Of a stretch of 64,000 nucleotides of DNA, positions 1 through 9,862 are shown in pieces. Numbering within the stretch: the stretch's first letter is position 1; each line of letters begins with the position of its first letter. Location: positions 79,337,601-79,401,600 of the forward strand of contig NC_072894.1 in the NCBI RefSeq assembly GCF_027943255.1, read 5' to 3'. Origin of the DNA: Anastrepha obliqua (lineage: Eukaryota; Arthropoda; Insecta; Diptera; Tephritidae). The notes under the pieces were generated by a model that saw only the letters and a list, made by a program, of their open reading frames with translations, was not told the origin of the DNA and made no database searches. Position numbers and translations under genes: made by a program.

Positions 1-389
1 TTTATTGTACTCAATGTCAACAATACATGAAAAAAATTTCAGCTGGTATAAAATGAGTTGGTAGAAATTTTGTTTCGACACGTTTCGTACCCTCCCACAA
101 TCACACCTACCGCGGGTACGCCAGCTGACGTTCTCTTTCGTTATTCATGAAAGCTAAATTACAAGTATAGTCAAGAATTTAACAGTATAAAAGCGCAGTC
201 CAAAATCGACCCCTGGCTCCCGGACTATAAGAGGAATGTTTAAAAAATATATTTTCAGCATTTTCGATTCAAAGTTAGAATAATACTCCGCAATGCGCTC
301 ACCAGACAAAAAGTTAGTAATTATCCTTGTACTTTAATTTGTAATCATAACTTTTAGAAAACTTTTAAGTATGACTTCTTCCACTTAAT
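1..389. other. No gene recognised
   Basis: AT-rich DNA with no coding pattern, terminal repeat or tandem array that I can support. The LINE that follows begins with recognisable reverse-transcriptase sequence near position 400. Confidence 0.5.
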
Positions 390-1610
390 TTTAGTGTGAT
401 AAAGCGGAAATTGGGAGTTTCTCAAGGATCTATTCTTGGACTTCTTTGCTTCTCTTTGGTGAAATGCATTCTCACTTGTATGCAGATGTTGTCCAGTTTT
501 ATTGATTTTCGAACCGCAATGATATGAATGGCTGTGCTCTTAAAATCCCACATCAACAAATGAGCATCCGATAATGCAATAATTCTTGACCCTAAGATTC
601 ATCTGCTTGTTATTTCACGAAAGCTTTTCGACACTGCAACTTTTCTAAAAATCTTACTTATCGTCAATTTGTGCATACGCCTAAAAATCTCGGAACCATT
701 TTCAACTAAAGATTAACTTGGCAAATACATATATATATATGGCGCTTATACCCTTTTTGGGTATTTGTGAGGTGCGTCTTGCTGTTGTACCACAAATAGA
801 GAGACCTACAGTTTTAAGCCGAATGCGAACGGCAGCTATTTTTTATGAAAAGCTTTTCCATATCAGAAATGCCATTGCCTGCCGAGAGGCGACCGCTATT
901 AGGAAAAATTTGTGCTTTATTTTGGTGTTTCACCTAGATTCAGACCTACGTTCTCTCTGAATTACGAATGGTAGTCAGGCACCAACCCATTCGGCTACGG
1001 CGGCCGTCGTACTTGGCATAGTAACGTAAATTCAGTTGTAGCTAAGTCGTACGGAATGCTTCGCATGCTCTGTACTATGTAACAATTTACTTCTCTACGT
1101 GATTGTTATGTGTTCGGCATCAAGGCAACTGATCACGTTTCTCTTCTTTCAGTCACAATCTACTCCATGTCCTTGGATAAGCTTCTTCAGTTCATATCCT
1201 TCTTACTTGTACACAAAATCTACTACACGGAAGTACCTGGGTACCTCGCCCTCAGAATAACTGCCACGAAGTCAGTGAGAAACTCAAAACTTCTCGCTGC
1301 TAGATACAAAACACAAACGTCGAAAAGATAGTTCTTGGTGCATGTGACTCGACTTTGGAATTCTGTCCCCAAAATGTATGTAGTATCTATAAGGAGACGC
1401 GAATTTAAGAGATATACTCTTATTAGCACTAAGAAAGATAATTTTAATTTAATTCATAAGTACTGTTAGGTTGATTTGCTTTTCTATGTAACTTAAAATA
1501 TTTTTGTAAATTTTACCATGACAATTTTAAACCAATGTTACTAGCGCTAATAATTATAAGGTTTACCCTCACTGTGTTAGGATCGAATCATTAAATAAAT
1601 AAAAACTCAA
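390..1610 (+). pseudogene. Jockey/CR1-like LINE, 3' half, broken
   Basis: Remnant of a non-LTR retrotransposon ORF2. Translation near 410-720 gives reverse-transcriptase blocks typical of the jockey/CR1 group: GVSQGSILG, then a degenerate YADD region (YAD in another frame), then ASDNAIILDPK and VISRKLFDTAT. A SINE interrupts it at 741-1006. The frame resumes with WHSNVNSVVAKSYGMLRM, the thumb region, and ends with VTRLWNSVPKMYVVSIRRRE, a C-terminal motif of this group. Several frameshifts and stops make it inactive. The 3' end reads TTAAATAAATAAA near 1590-1606, the usual simple tail of such elements. The endonuclease and early RT are absent, consistent with 5' truncation. Family level is firm; the exact clade is not. 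Confidence 0.75.
741..1006 (-). repeat. tRNA-derived SINE with target duplication
   Basis: Short non-coding retroelement on the minus strand. The head (reverse complement of 965-1006) has a pol III A-box-like core, TAGCCGAATGGGTTGG. The B-box position is degenerate. The body ends near GGTATAAGCGCC next to an AT microsatellite at 727-740. An 8-bp duplication, ACTTGGCA, lies at 716-723 and 1011-1018. Removing the SINE and one duplicate restores the LINE reading frame (LTWHSNVNS), so the insertion is secure. Five relatives lie at 4771, 18269, 37625, 58213 and 59929. Transcription by pol III and movement by a LINE are known for SINEs; activity of this copy is unknown. Confidence 0.85.
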
Positions 1611-1883
1611 AAAAATTTGAAGTACCTAAAAATCGCTTTGATTTTTAACATTTTTTTATTTCTTGATGACATTTCGCAGTTTCTTCTACATAAAATATAT
1701 TTTAACTGATAGATACTCCATATTTTACGTAAGAAATTACAAATGGAACACATATTCTGAAAGCAAGCGCTGCATACAGTTTATTGCTTGCGGAAAATCG
1801 TTACAGAGATGCTATAAAATTATTGTAGGATCATTGGAATTAAGATAGGATCATTGCAAATCAAAGATGGATTAGCGTTAAAA

Positions 1884-2352
1884 TCTGTGAAATTGCTAGG
1901 CAAACATGGCCAAGGCTAAATCTGCGTCTGTCCAGGAGTATCATAAAATTGAGTAGACTTCAAATCAGAACCCCAGTAGGGGCCCTCACAGGACATTGTC
2001 TCATAGGAAATCATTGTCTCAAGGAGATTAGGCGTTTACACGCATGCTTTCTGTCGTAGCTGCAGAAATGAGGAGGAGTGGGAAACAATTCAACATCTTT
2101 TTTGCACATGCCCAGCTCTAGCCAGAAGCAGGAACCGATATTTAAGATCCTACTTCTTAACAAATATAGATAATCTATACACTTTAGGTATCAACAACCT
2201 TTAACGCTTTGTCAAAAGCTCAGGATGGTTCAATATGGAGAGGGAAATGTAGCCCAGCCCCCGTGGCTCACAATTGACATATTTCGTGGTCTAAGTGGCA
2301 TCGTTGTCTCTATGGGCGATGCGGCTGCCAAACCTAACCTAACCCAACCTTG
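1884..2352 (+). pseudogene. R1/I-like LINE C-terminus
   Basis: Translation gives the C-terminal end of an R1/I-type LINE ORF2. It has a conserved GALTGHCLIG block, then a CCHC-like zinc knuckle: FCRSC, then HLFCTCPALARSRNRYL about 15 residues later. It ends with SSGWFN. The RT and RNase H parts are missing. The 3' untranslated end finishes in AACCTAACCTAACC at about 2335-2352, a tail often seen on this LINE group. It lies about 280 bp downstream of a different LINE in the same orientation. The fragment is clearly non-functional. Confidence 0.75.
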
Positions 2353-3186
2353 GAATAAGTGCACTGAAGTTGAAGGCGATTATATTGAATCAAAAACTAA
2401 TTGCATTTACAAATTTACATTCCACTACTTTTGATTTTTAAATTTTCAAAAATGTTTCATTTGCATCGTCGGAAATAATTTGCATATATACCAATTAATG
2501 TATGTAAAGTATGTGTGAACTGACATATGTACATACATACATACATCCATGTGCACATATATCTGTAAAGAATTCCCATCCCCATTGAAATATGCGCACA
2601 TACACATAAACATGTACATACAAGTGCTTATGAATAGAAACTAAAAATAATTGAGCGTGACCTTGTGCCTGCAATGAATAAGTGCCTTGAGGCACCGTTG
2701 CTGTGCTGTACGTAGACGCACTTCAACATATACATACATACATATGAAAGCACATACATATTCAGAAAACTTGCATGCATACTTATATATGTCTGTATAT
2801 GTGTACGAACCTCATAGATTTTTTTAATATTATTTTCTTATGAAGAAGTATGCATGTACGAGTATGTATGAGCTGGGAAATAATATAATTTTTTTTGGAA
2901 TTTCTTTTTAAATATTTACATGGTATTTCCTTAATGAAATAAAAATTTCTTGCACGCAGCGTGAAATTCACTTATTCATTCACTTCAACCACTAATGCAA
3001 ACATTTGGAATGTGTATATGTACAACACACCCTGCCTGAAGCAGCGCAAATGTACATTTTTGAGCACATACATACATACCATATATGCATATATGTATAT
3101 ATTGTATATATGTACATGAATTTGGATTTTTGCTTATATATTTACATAGAAAGAGTGTCTTTGCGAAAAGGGAAGTTTGAGCTTAG
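2353..3186. other. No gene; CATA microsatellite-rich DNA
   Basis: AT-rich sequence with many short CATA/TACA runs (for example 2523-2550 and 2727-2745). Short open frames here are low-complexity Tyr/His/Ile/Cys strings produced by those repeats and do not look like genes. Confidence 0.5.
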
Positions 3187-3382
3187 AGGGTGTTAAAAAC
3201 TGGTGGAAAAATTATCGAACCTCATGCCCTACTACCACCTTTGGGCTTGTTACCTGCAGCATTTGCTGAAATGTTTGAGTTTGAGAAACGCGGCGGCTGC
3301 GTAACATCCTGGCGGCAGGAGCTCGTAGATACATTTGCAAATCCGGAAATCCTAAATGAAACTATTTTCGAGATATTTAAAG
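3187..3382 (+). CDS. Candidate exon of an unidentified host gene
   Basis: The open frame encodes a 65-residue segment of normal composition, including EPHALLPPLGLLPAAFAEMF and WRQELVDTFANPEILNETIF. It is bounded upstream by a possible acceptor (TTAG before 3187) and downstream by a good donor (AAAG then GTATGT at 3383). Its base composition is less AT-rich than its surroundings, and the frame degrades into Phe/Leu-rich sequence past the donor. I do not recognise the family, and no neighbouring exon was found in the window. The upstream pyrimidine tract is weak. It could be one exon of a gene with very large introns, a domesticated or decayed fragment, or chance. Confidence 0.4.
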
Positions 3383-4039
3383 GTATGTTTATGTACAGTA
3401 ATGTGTTCACAGACCCTTTATTATTGTTTGCTTTTATTTTTTTACAAAGTGTTTCTGAGTGCTTTAAATTTCGATGCCAACGTCCGCATCTGTCTTATGT
3501 TAATAAATCTGAAAGCTCTCGCAAGTCGCAGGTCAGCATATCTCTAACTTTTGCCAACTGCCTTCACATCTTGAAAGGGATTTGTTTTAATGTTCCATAA
3601 CGCAGTATCCGAATCTTTCGCTCCTTGGATTGCGCCAATGTTCAAACAAAGTTCGCAATCAAGGCTCCCTCAATCAGAGTTATGCGAACATTCAATGTAA
3701 TATCCCTTAATCTTACAATAGACTTTGCTTGACCCAATCGTAGGTTTCGTAAAGGGCAGTAATGTGCAACTTGAATAATGATCGAGAGACATGATGTACA
3801 CCACCTGTTAATGCCAATATATCAACTTGAGTCCTTCTTGCGGTGAAAATGTTAACCTGAACCACAGACTTGGTACCACACTAAGTGAGAAACCTCAGTG
3901 GAGGGAAAGGAAACAAACGAAGTGGGTGATCTGGCTCTCCTGGAGGACACTGGTCCTAAGGCTGACAACCTGATAACAGTATTTATTGCGCGAGTCCTCA
4001 ACAACAGCCTCGGATAACTGATTTCAATTTTAGAAGTGG
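3383..4039. other. No gene recognised
   Basis: No convincing coding pattern. The last 200 bp may be a degraded upstream part of the RTE-like LINE that follows, but I cannot define it. Confidence 0.4.
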
Positions 4040-4690
4040 GTCCATGTGTGGGTAAATAGAGAGAAAACGAAATGTATGCACACCACAAAGAAACTGAGTG
4101 ATGCTGCACACATAGAAATCGATGGTGACTGCATTCAGGGTTGACAAATTTAAATACTTAGGACACTCTTCATCAGCAGTAATTCTGACATTCTGTGGCT
4201 ATAAATGACCGAGTAAGCGCGCCAATGAAAGTATTTTTTGCACACACAAAATTGTACGACTCATACTAACATACAGCAGCGAGTTATGGGTATTTAAAAC
4301 GATAGGCATCGACCAAATACTGAGGTTTGAAAGAAAGATACTGCGAAAATTATATGATGCCTTCCGCCGTGTTGACGGAACATATCGCATAAGACACAAT
4401 CATGAATTCGATGCATTGATTCAAAATGGAAACGCAATACATTAAATGGAGAGCAGCCAGTATAGCGGTCCATAGGCAAGTGGTTAGACGGAGAGGCCGA
4501 GGAAGACCAAACCAAAGCTGAATTGAAGAGGTCACAGGCGACGTGCGGAAAATTGGGATCGCAAACTGGAAAAGCGTAGCAGAAGATCGATCGGAGTGGA
4601 GAACTGTTGTGGAAGGACAGACTATACTGCTATTGAACAAGACTGTATTGCTATTGATGATGATGATGGTGAAGATGATGAACTTTACCT
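4040..4690 (+). pseudogene. RTE/BovB-like LINE 3' end
   Basis: Translated in shifting frames, this gives the end of an endonuclease-reverse transcriptase of the RTE type: NREKTKCMHTTKKLSDAAHI, VDKFKYLG-like sequence, YSSELWVFKTIGIDQ, RFERKILRKLYDAFR, then the basic RRGRGRPNQS block and IGIANWKSVAEDRSEWRTVV. This order matches the C-terminal region of RTE proteins. Multiple frameshifts and in-frame stops show a dead copy. It ends in a GAT-type simple repeat (about 4655-4682); RTE elements commonly end in short tandem repeats. The 5' part is absent. Confidence 0.7.
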
Positions 4691-4770
4691 AAACAAGTAT
4701 TTATAAATTTCCTCAACACAATCTTTTGTTGTTAGAGATCCTCTATTTTTCTTTTAACTTTAACCATAAG

Positions 4771-5040
4771 TGGCGGCCGCCATAGCCAAATGGGTTGGTC
4801 TGTGACCATTCGGAAATGCACAGATTCGAAACCTCGTGCACGAAGCACCAATTGATAGAAGCATTTTTTCTAATAGTGGTCGCCCCTTGGTAGGCAATGG
4901 CGAACGCCAGAGTGTATTTCTGTCATGGAAAAGTTCTGCATATGCCACGTAAGCTCGCAAGTCTGTCAATTTGTGGAAAAAATCAAGATGTACACCATAA
5001 ATAAGAGGAGTTCGGCCAAACCCCTAAGTGGTTTATAGGA
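4771..5040 (+). repeat. tRNA-derived SINE, nearly full length
   Basis: Plus-strand member of the same SINE family. It has GGCGGCCGCCATAGCCAAAT followed by GGGTTGG (A-box region), then GATTCGAAACC (B-box region), then the body motifs GGTCGCCCCTTGGTAGGCAA and TTGTGGAAAAAATCAAGA, ending in GTTCGGCCAAACCCCTAA. It matches the other copies position by position but is diverged. I could not identify a target duplication. Confidence 0.75.
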
Positions 5041-5307
5041 CTAAATAATCAAATATGAGTGACAATAGTGGACAAGTATGTTTATGCGGAATTACTGTTT
5101 GTTGGTCTCGGTCTAGATTACCCCTGCGAACGTAGAACATCCATTGTCAACATTTTTGGTTTTCTAATGGTGTTAGTAGGCTAGTAAGCCATAAAACCTA
5201 TTTGTCTTTCGGGGGCAGTATAGGATTTTCCAATTGTAGGTCGACATTAAACCGTGCACAACGTAATGGAAGAGAATCTCGGACAAACTCAGGACACCAA
5301 TTATGTA

Positions 5308-6465
5308 CTGCGTCCGGCAGTCGAAGTGTAACCAATTAAAAAGCCTATAAATTTAGTTTGGAAAACTACTTTTATTCAATTCAATGTTAAAAATGAGTGA
5401 AAATAACACAAAACTAAAAATCAATTTATTTTTTCACGATATGATCACCTTTTGCCTTGACTATGATCTGGCTGTCCGAAGCTGTCCGAGTGTGACTTGC
5501 AGGTATTTTTGCCCACTCGCGGACAATGACTTTTTTCAGCGTCTCGAGACTGGTAAATCTTTTAGTTCGGACCTTACTCACCAAATTGGCCCAAAAAGAA
5601 TAATCCGTCGGACTCGCGTCTGGCGAATTTGAGATCCATTTTGTGGACGTTATGAAGTTCGGAACGTTGCATTTACCTTGACGCCAGGCTCGTTGAAAAC
5701 GGTTGGAGAGCGCCCATCTGCGATTACAGCGGCCCAACTTATTACTTGTGGCGGGTGCTGCCTCCTGGTGACCAATCGATGACTCAAATTCTCGGATGAA
5801 CGGTTGGTCAAATAAACCCAATCATTTTGGGAGTTTACGAATTGCTTAATTAGAAAAATTTTCTCGTCAGAAAACTCAATATTCGGAAATTCACCGCTTT
5901 CGACCAAGCTAAGCACTTCCTTCGCTATCTCAAGTCTGACTTGTTGCTGCTTTGGTGTGAGATCATGCGCCTTTTGGATCTTGCGAGGCTTGCCTTTGGG
6001 ATAATTTTTCAATATGCGGCGTATGCTATGGTCAGATATTTTGAGTTCTTTCGCCATTTGATTGCCACTTCGTCGGGGACTTCGCTCAATTCGTTTCTTC
6101 ACTTTTTGATTCATTTCACGTGACGTTGCAGACTTTTGATGACCAACTCCATGACGTTTCCCGATGCTACCAGTATTAGTGTAATGAGTAGTGGTGCGAT
6201 AAACAAAAACTTTATTTACTTTAAGGTGGTGGAGCTCATGAACAATCGCTGGTTGTGATTTGCCAGCCAAATATAATGCAATCGCCTTATACGTTTGAAA
6301 TCCATTACTGATTTTCTTTCTTCGCAGTTACTTTCGGCAAAATGCTTCCGCGCGCTCGTAAACAGTACTCTGGCCTATTATTTAGCCAACTAGCAGACAG
6401 CTGATGCCCGTGAATCAGCTGCGCGAGCGGTCTGAAGTTGGTTGCACTTCGATTGCCGGACCCTG
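5308..6465 (-). mobile_element. maT-like Tc1/mariner element with TIRs
   Basis: A 1,158-bp element. The left tip begins CTGCGTCCGGCAGTCGAAGT at 5308 and the right tip, reverse-complemented, begins CAGGGTCCGGCAATCGAAGT at 6465. A TA lies outside each end (5306-5307 and 6466-6467). It encodes one disrupted transposase on the minus strand. Size, TIR length and TA target fit the IS630-Tc1-mariner superfamily. The protein resembles maT (DD37D) proteins. With its deletion and frameshift it cannot move itself, although the ends might still be recognised in trans. Confidence 0.85.
5426..6270 (-). pseudogene. maT-like transposase, frameshifted and deleted
   Basis: Reading from 6270 downward, the first part carries a helix-turn-helix region (RSGNQMAKELKISDHSIRRI), a linker (KAHDLTPKQQQVRLEIAKEV) and the first catalytic block EFSDEKIFLI. 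A VISWAAV block follows. The frame is then lost near 5650-5820. A second frame gives the C-terminal part NVPNFITSTKWISNSPDASP, TDYSFWANLVSKV and RTKRFTSLETLKK. The stretch that should hold the second catalytic aspartate (QQDSAPAH in relatives) is missing, so there is an internal deletion as well as a frameshift. Codons upstream of 6270 in another frame look like the true N-terminus, so the annotated start is not the original one. Confidence 0.8.
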
Positions 6466-6489
6466 TACTTATACTTGTAGCTGTATATA

Positions 6490-7021
6490 CGAGGGTCGTT
6501 TGAAAAGAGCATGTAAATTAAGAGAGGTGGCACTACTGGCGTATATTAAGGTTATGTTTAGTAAGTAGCATTTCTTGGAAGAACACACACCAAGTTTCAG
6601 CCAGATCGGTCTATTTCTTTGTGTTTGATATTCGTTTGAATCGAGGAAGTCGAGTTATTTTCATTTTCTAGCAAGACAAAGCACCAGCTCACACCTCCGT
6701 AGTTGTGGTTGCAAAATTAATGGTCCTTTCATAGCCCTCCTTATTCTGCAGATGTGGATCTCTCGGATTACTAATTTTTGCCCAATTTGAAGAAAATGGC
6801 TGAGGCGAAAAAGATTTTGCTGAAACGAGGAGGCGATTGCAGTAACGAATGACATTTTTGCACATTTGAACAAGTCCTATTAGTTGAAAGGAATTAACAA
6901 ACTAGAACAGGCTTGGACGAAGTGTATAAGCCTAAAAGAAGTCTATGCTAAATAATAAAAAGGTTTACCCCAAACAATTAAGTAGTTTTGAGTTTTGCAC
7001 GGACTTTTCACACGACTCGTG
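6490..7021 (+). mobile_element. Internally deleted mariner
   Basis: A 532-bp mariner derivative. The left tip CGAGGGTCGTTTGAAAAG at 6490 and the right tip, reverse-complemented CACGAGTCGTGTGAAAAG at 7021, are each bordered by TA. The interior keeps only the C-terminal third of a transposase in broken frames: a QDKAPAHTS block (second catalytic aspartate), PNLKKMAEAKKI, and FAHLNKSY followed by LKGINKLEQAWTKCISLK. A full mariner is about 1.3 kb, so roughly 750 bp is lost. Confidence 0.8.
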
Positions 7022-7023
7022 TA

Positions 7024-7892
7024 TATTTGTTTATTTTATAATTTATTGGATTGGCCATTTCATATTCTAAAGATCTTATTCGAAATTTGTATTCAGCGGC
7101 ACCAAGAAACCGGGAGTAACGAGTTTTAAGTTAGTCCGATGAGTTGTACAAAAATACGTCCTTCACATTGAGTTCAGCATTTTGTTTTTCAATTTAGGGT
7201 TTACGGCATTCGAAAGGTATTTTTTCAACGCAAACTTTCGATCTACATATATTGTGAAATTGTGTTAATCATAATCTGTTTCGGGCAGCGGGATGGCTAA
7301 CTCGACGTGCAAAAACCCATTTATTTTATATGCATATACAGTTGTACAGAGTACAAATTCAATTTGGCAATAAATTAATATCATTGATGCGCTGAGGGTG
7401 AGTAAGCCAACGGACACATACAATTATATTTACTTCCGTCGCCACACATGTAACATTTGGCAGTTGTTCTGTGTTTCACTGCTGTGTGAAAATAATGTTT
7501 TGGTTCGAACTGTGACCGATGCCAAGTCACATACAGATGTCCAAGAAAATCTTCTACGCATTTGAGCTATGCAGTCTCTTACTCCTACGTATACCCCAAA
7601 AGGGATCGGAAGTGCGTGGGAGAGGTACAATATTGTTCGCCTAAAACATTCATCAATCAGCAATCATCATACCCTTTGTGCGCTCGTATGACGCACTTGT
7701 GTACGCATGTATGCATGGCATGCATGTTTTTATTATAAATTGCAAAGTTGACTGAAATTAAATTATTCCCTTTGCATAACTTATGAGTAAGAAACATAGG
7801 AATTTCAAGAGAACGTGTTGGGACTTTGTATTTCTTTTTAACTGTATGCGCATTTTACACCCAAAAAAAGAAAAATAAATAAATATATTATA
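7024..7892. other. No gene recognised
   Basis: No coding pattern or repeat that I can support between the deleted mariner and the next MITE. Confidence 0.45.
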
Positions 7893-8260
7893 CAAGGTGG
7901 CGCAAAATTAATCACCTTATCGGAATATTATCAAATGGCGCCGCAGGTCAGTCTACGAGAGACTATTGTAACTCCAGACAGCTGGGGTATACAAACCGAT
8001 AAGCAATTGAGCGAAGCAAATGAAGATACTTAAAATCATTTAATTTTATTTAGTAAAAAAGTTATTAAGAAAAAATGTTAATTTTATTTATATTAGTACA
8101 AAAGTTATTAAAAAAAAATCATTTAATTTTTTTTAGTAAAAAAGTTAAAAAAAAAATCATTTAATTTTATTTAGTAAAAAAGTTTAAAAAAAATCATTTA
8201 ATTTTATTTAGTAAAAAAGTTATTAGAAAAAAATGGTTGATTAGTTTAGTGCTACTTTAT
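7893..8260. mobile_element. TA-flanked MITE with expanded inner end
   Basis: The left tip CAAGGTGGCGCAAAATTAAT is preceded by TA (7891-7892) and matches the left tip of the compact 198-bp copy at 55105. The right tip is decayed but can be aligned (GGTTGATTAGTTTAGTGCTA against GGATGATTAATTTTGCGCCA). Between them, the subterminal segment found once in the other copy is repeated about five times. It has no coding capacity. The size of this non-autonomous element is inflated by the array. Confidence 0.7.
8032..8232. repeat. Minisatellite, about 5 x 40 bp
   Basis: Repeats of about 37-42 bp with core ATCATTTAATTTTATTTAGT followed by AAAAAAGTTATTA. Units 1, 4 and 5 are nearly identical and units 2 and 3 differ by small changes. 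Homologous to the right subterminal part of the MITE at 55105. Confidence 0.85.
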
Positions 8261-9858
8261 AGGAGCTTCTAGTTCAGAGAGAAATCTGACGCCAGTTATC
8301 TTTTGTTTAACGAACTTCCTAAACTTATCCTAAATTAATAAAGTTAGTGGATCGAATCTGGAGGATGTAAAAAGTAACTATCGGAAATTTCCACGCGCAC
8401 CTAAGAACGAAATTATAAAAGGAGATATTCGTTCTTGCGCACTAAACAAATATTTTTTTTTAGTTCTAGAGAAAAATTTATTTGATTTTCAAATCTTTCT
8501 ACATAACTCTAAACTTCTTAGTATCACAATTCTTTGAATTAATCAAATCTTTCAAAATTCAATGCCGGTTTAGAAAAAACACCATACGTCAGACAGAGAA
8601 CTAAAAAAACGCAATTTCACAATTTTGGTCGCTAGTTTCGCGAGTGTATTGAATTTTACGTGTATTTAGAAATTCTTTTGGTTTTTGTTGTACGATATTA
8701 TCTGCACCCTATTCTCCAGCTTGTTTTTGCAACCATTACACTTTTCATTCATTCAACTCATTCTCAGTGCGGCACAGGTGGGGATATACCTAAAAAAATA
8801 GAAAAGCACCCAAAATACTGAGGCTGATGCTGACTTGCTGTTTATCCTGCAGCAGTTCTAGCCATCCAACTAAATAACACCCTTGACGCCCAACAATTGA
8901 ACCATCCGCTTTACTTGGAACTCGAAACCAAAAAGGTGAAGAATGTGAACCTTCCATGTTTGCTGCAGGCATCACCAGCAGCTTCATTTTATTGGCATCT
9001 ACATTGCTGACATTTTGATGTCGCTGCCAATGGAAAACAGAAACAGCGCTGAATTTATGTTAACTAAAATGAAATTCCAACTCGTAAACCGCACACCTAC
9101 ATAGACAGCAGGAGGCGGATGATACACACGTGGAAAGTGTATTTTGTCACCTACGCTGAGCTCGCAACATACATACGTACATATAAGTAATATGCATACA
9201 TATATTATAGCATATATATATATACATATGTGTACTTCCATGCATGGCGATAAAGAAATTCCTGTAACTAACAGCAGTGCGAAAATTATAGTTAAGTAGG
9301 AAAATAATGTAAATTCTATTAAATGAAAACTAGTTGTGTAGTGACTACATTTATAATTAGTTATAAGGAAATCCAGAGAAATTAAAATGTTGGTGGTCAT
9401 ACAAATACTTATTCAGCTACGGTGGCACAAGCAATGGCATCATAACAGCCGGGAAAATCAATTTGCTAAAGTTAACCATGATTTCATTAACCACAAGTTC
9501 CATTAAAATAATCAAACTTTCAAGCAATTGATTTTTTAATTAAATCTAGTAAACTCTCTTTCAGAATGGAGTGCTTTTAACTTAGGCCTAACAGAAAATA
9601 CTAAGTTAACGGTAACAGCCATCTTCCAGATGTAAATTTTTTACAACAAGCTCTCAGGCGCAGCCAGCGTCATAGTTATACAAAAAATGGGGGATGATTA
9701 ATTCAGTTTTGTGGGGTGGCATTTTCCTCTGGAAGAATACTTTCTCGTTTATTTTTAACATAAATGTATTGTCACGAAGTAAATACTCCAACATTTTGGA
9801 AAAAAAATGCTAAAAAAGGAAACCAAAAACATAAACCTCTCAGATGACCTACTTCACA
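8261..9858. other. No gene recognised
   Basis: AT-rich intergenic-type DNA with short TATA/CATA runs near 9165-9230. Short open frames show no family motif. Confidence 0.45.
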
Positions 9859-9862
9859 TTAA

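Noticed and set aside
2495..3196. Several Tyr/His/Cys-rich open frames
   Set aside because: They are translations of CATA/TACA microsatellites.
7430..7663. 77-codon minus-strand open frame
   Set aside because: No motif, and the composition is consistent with chance.
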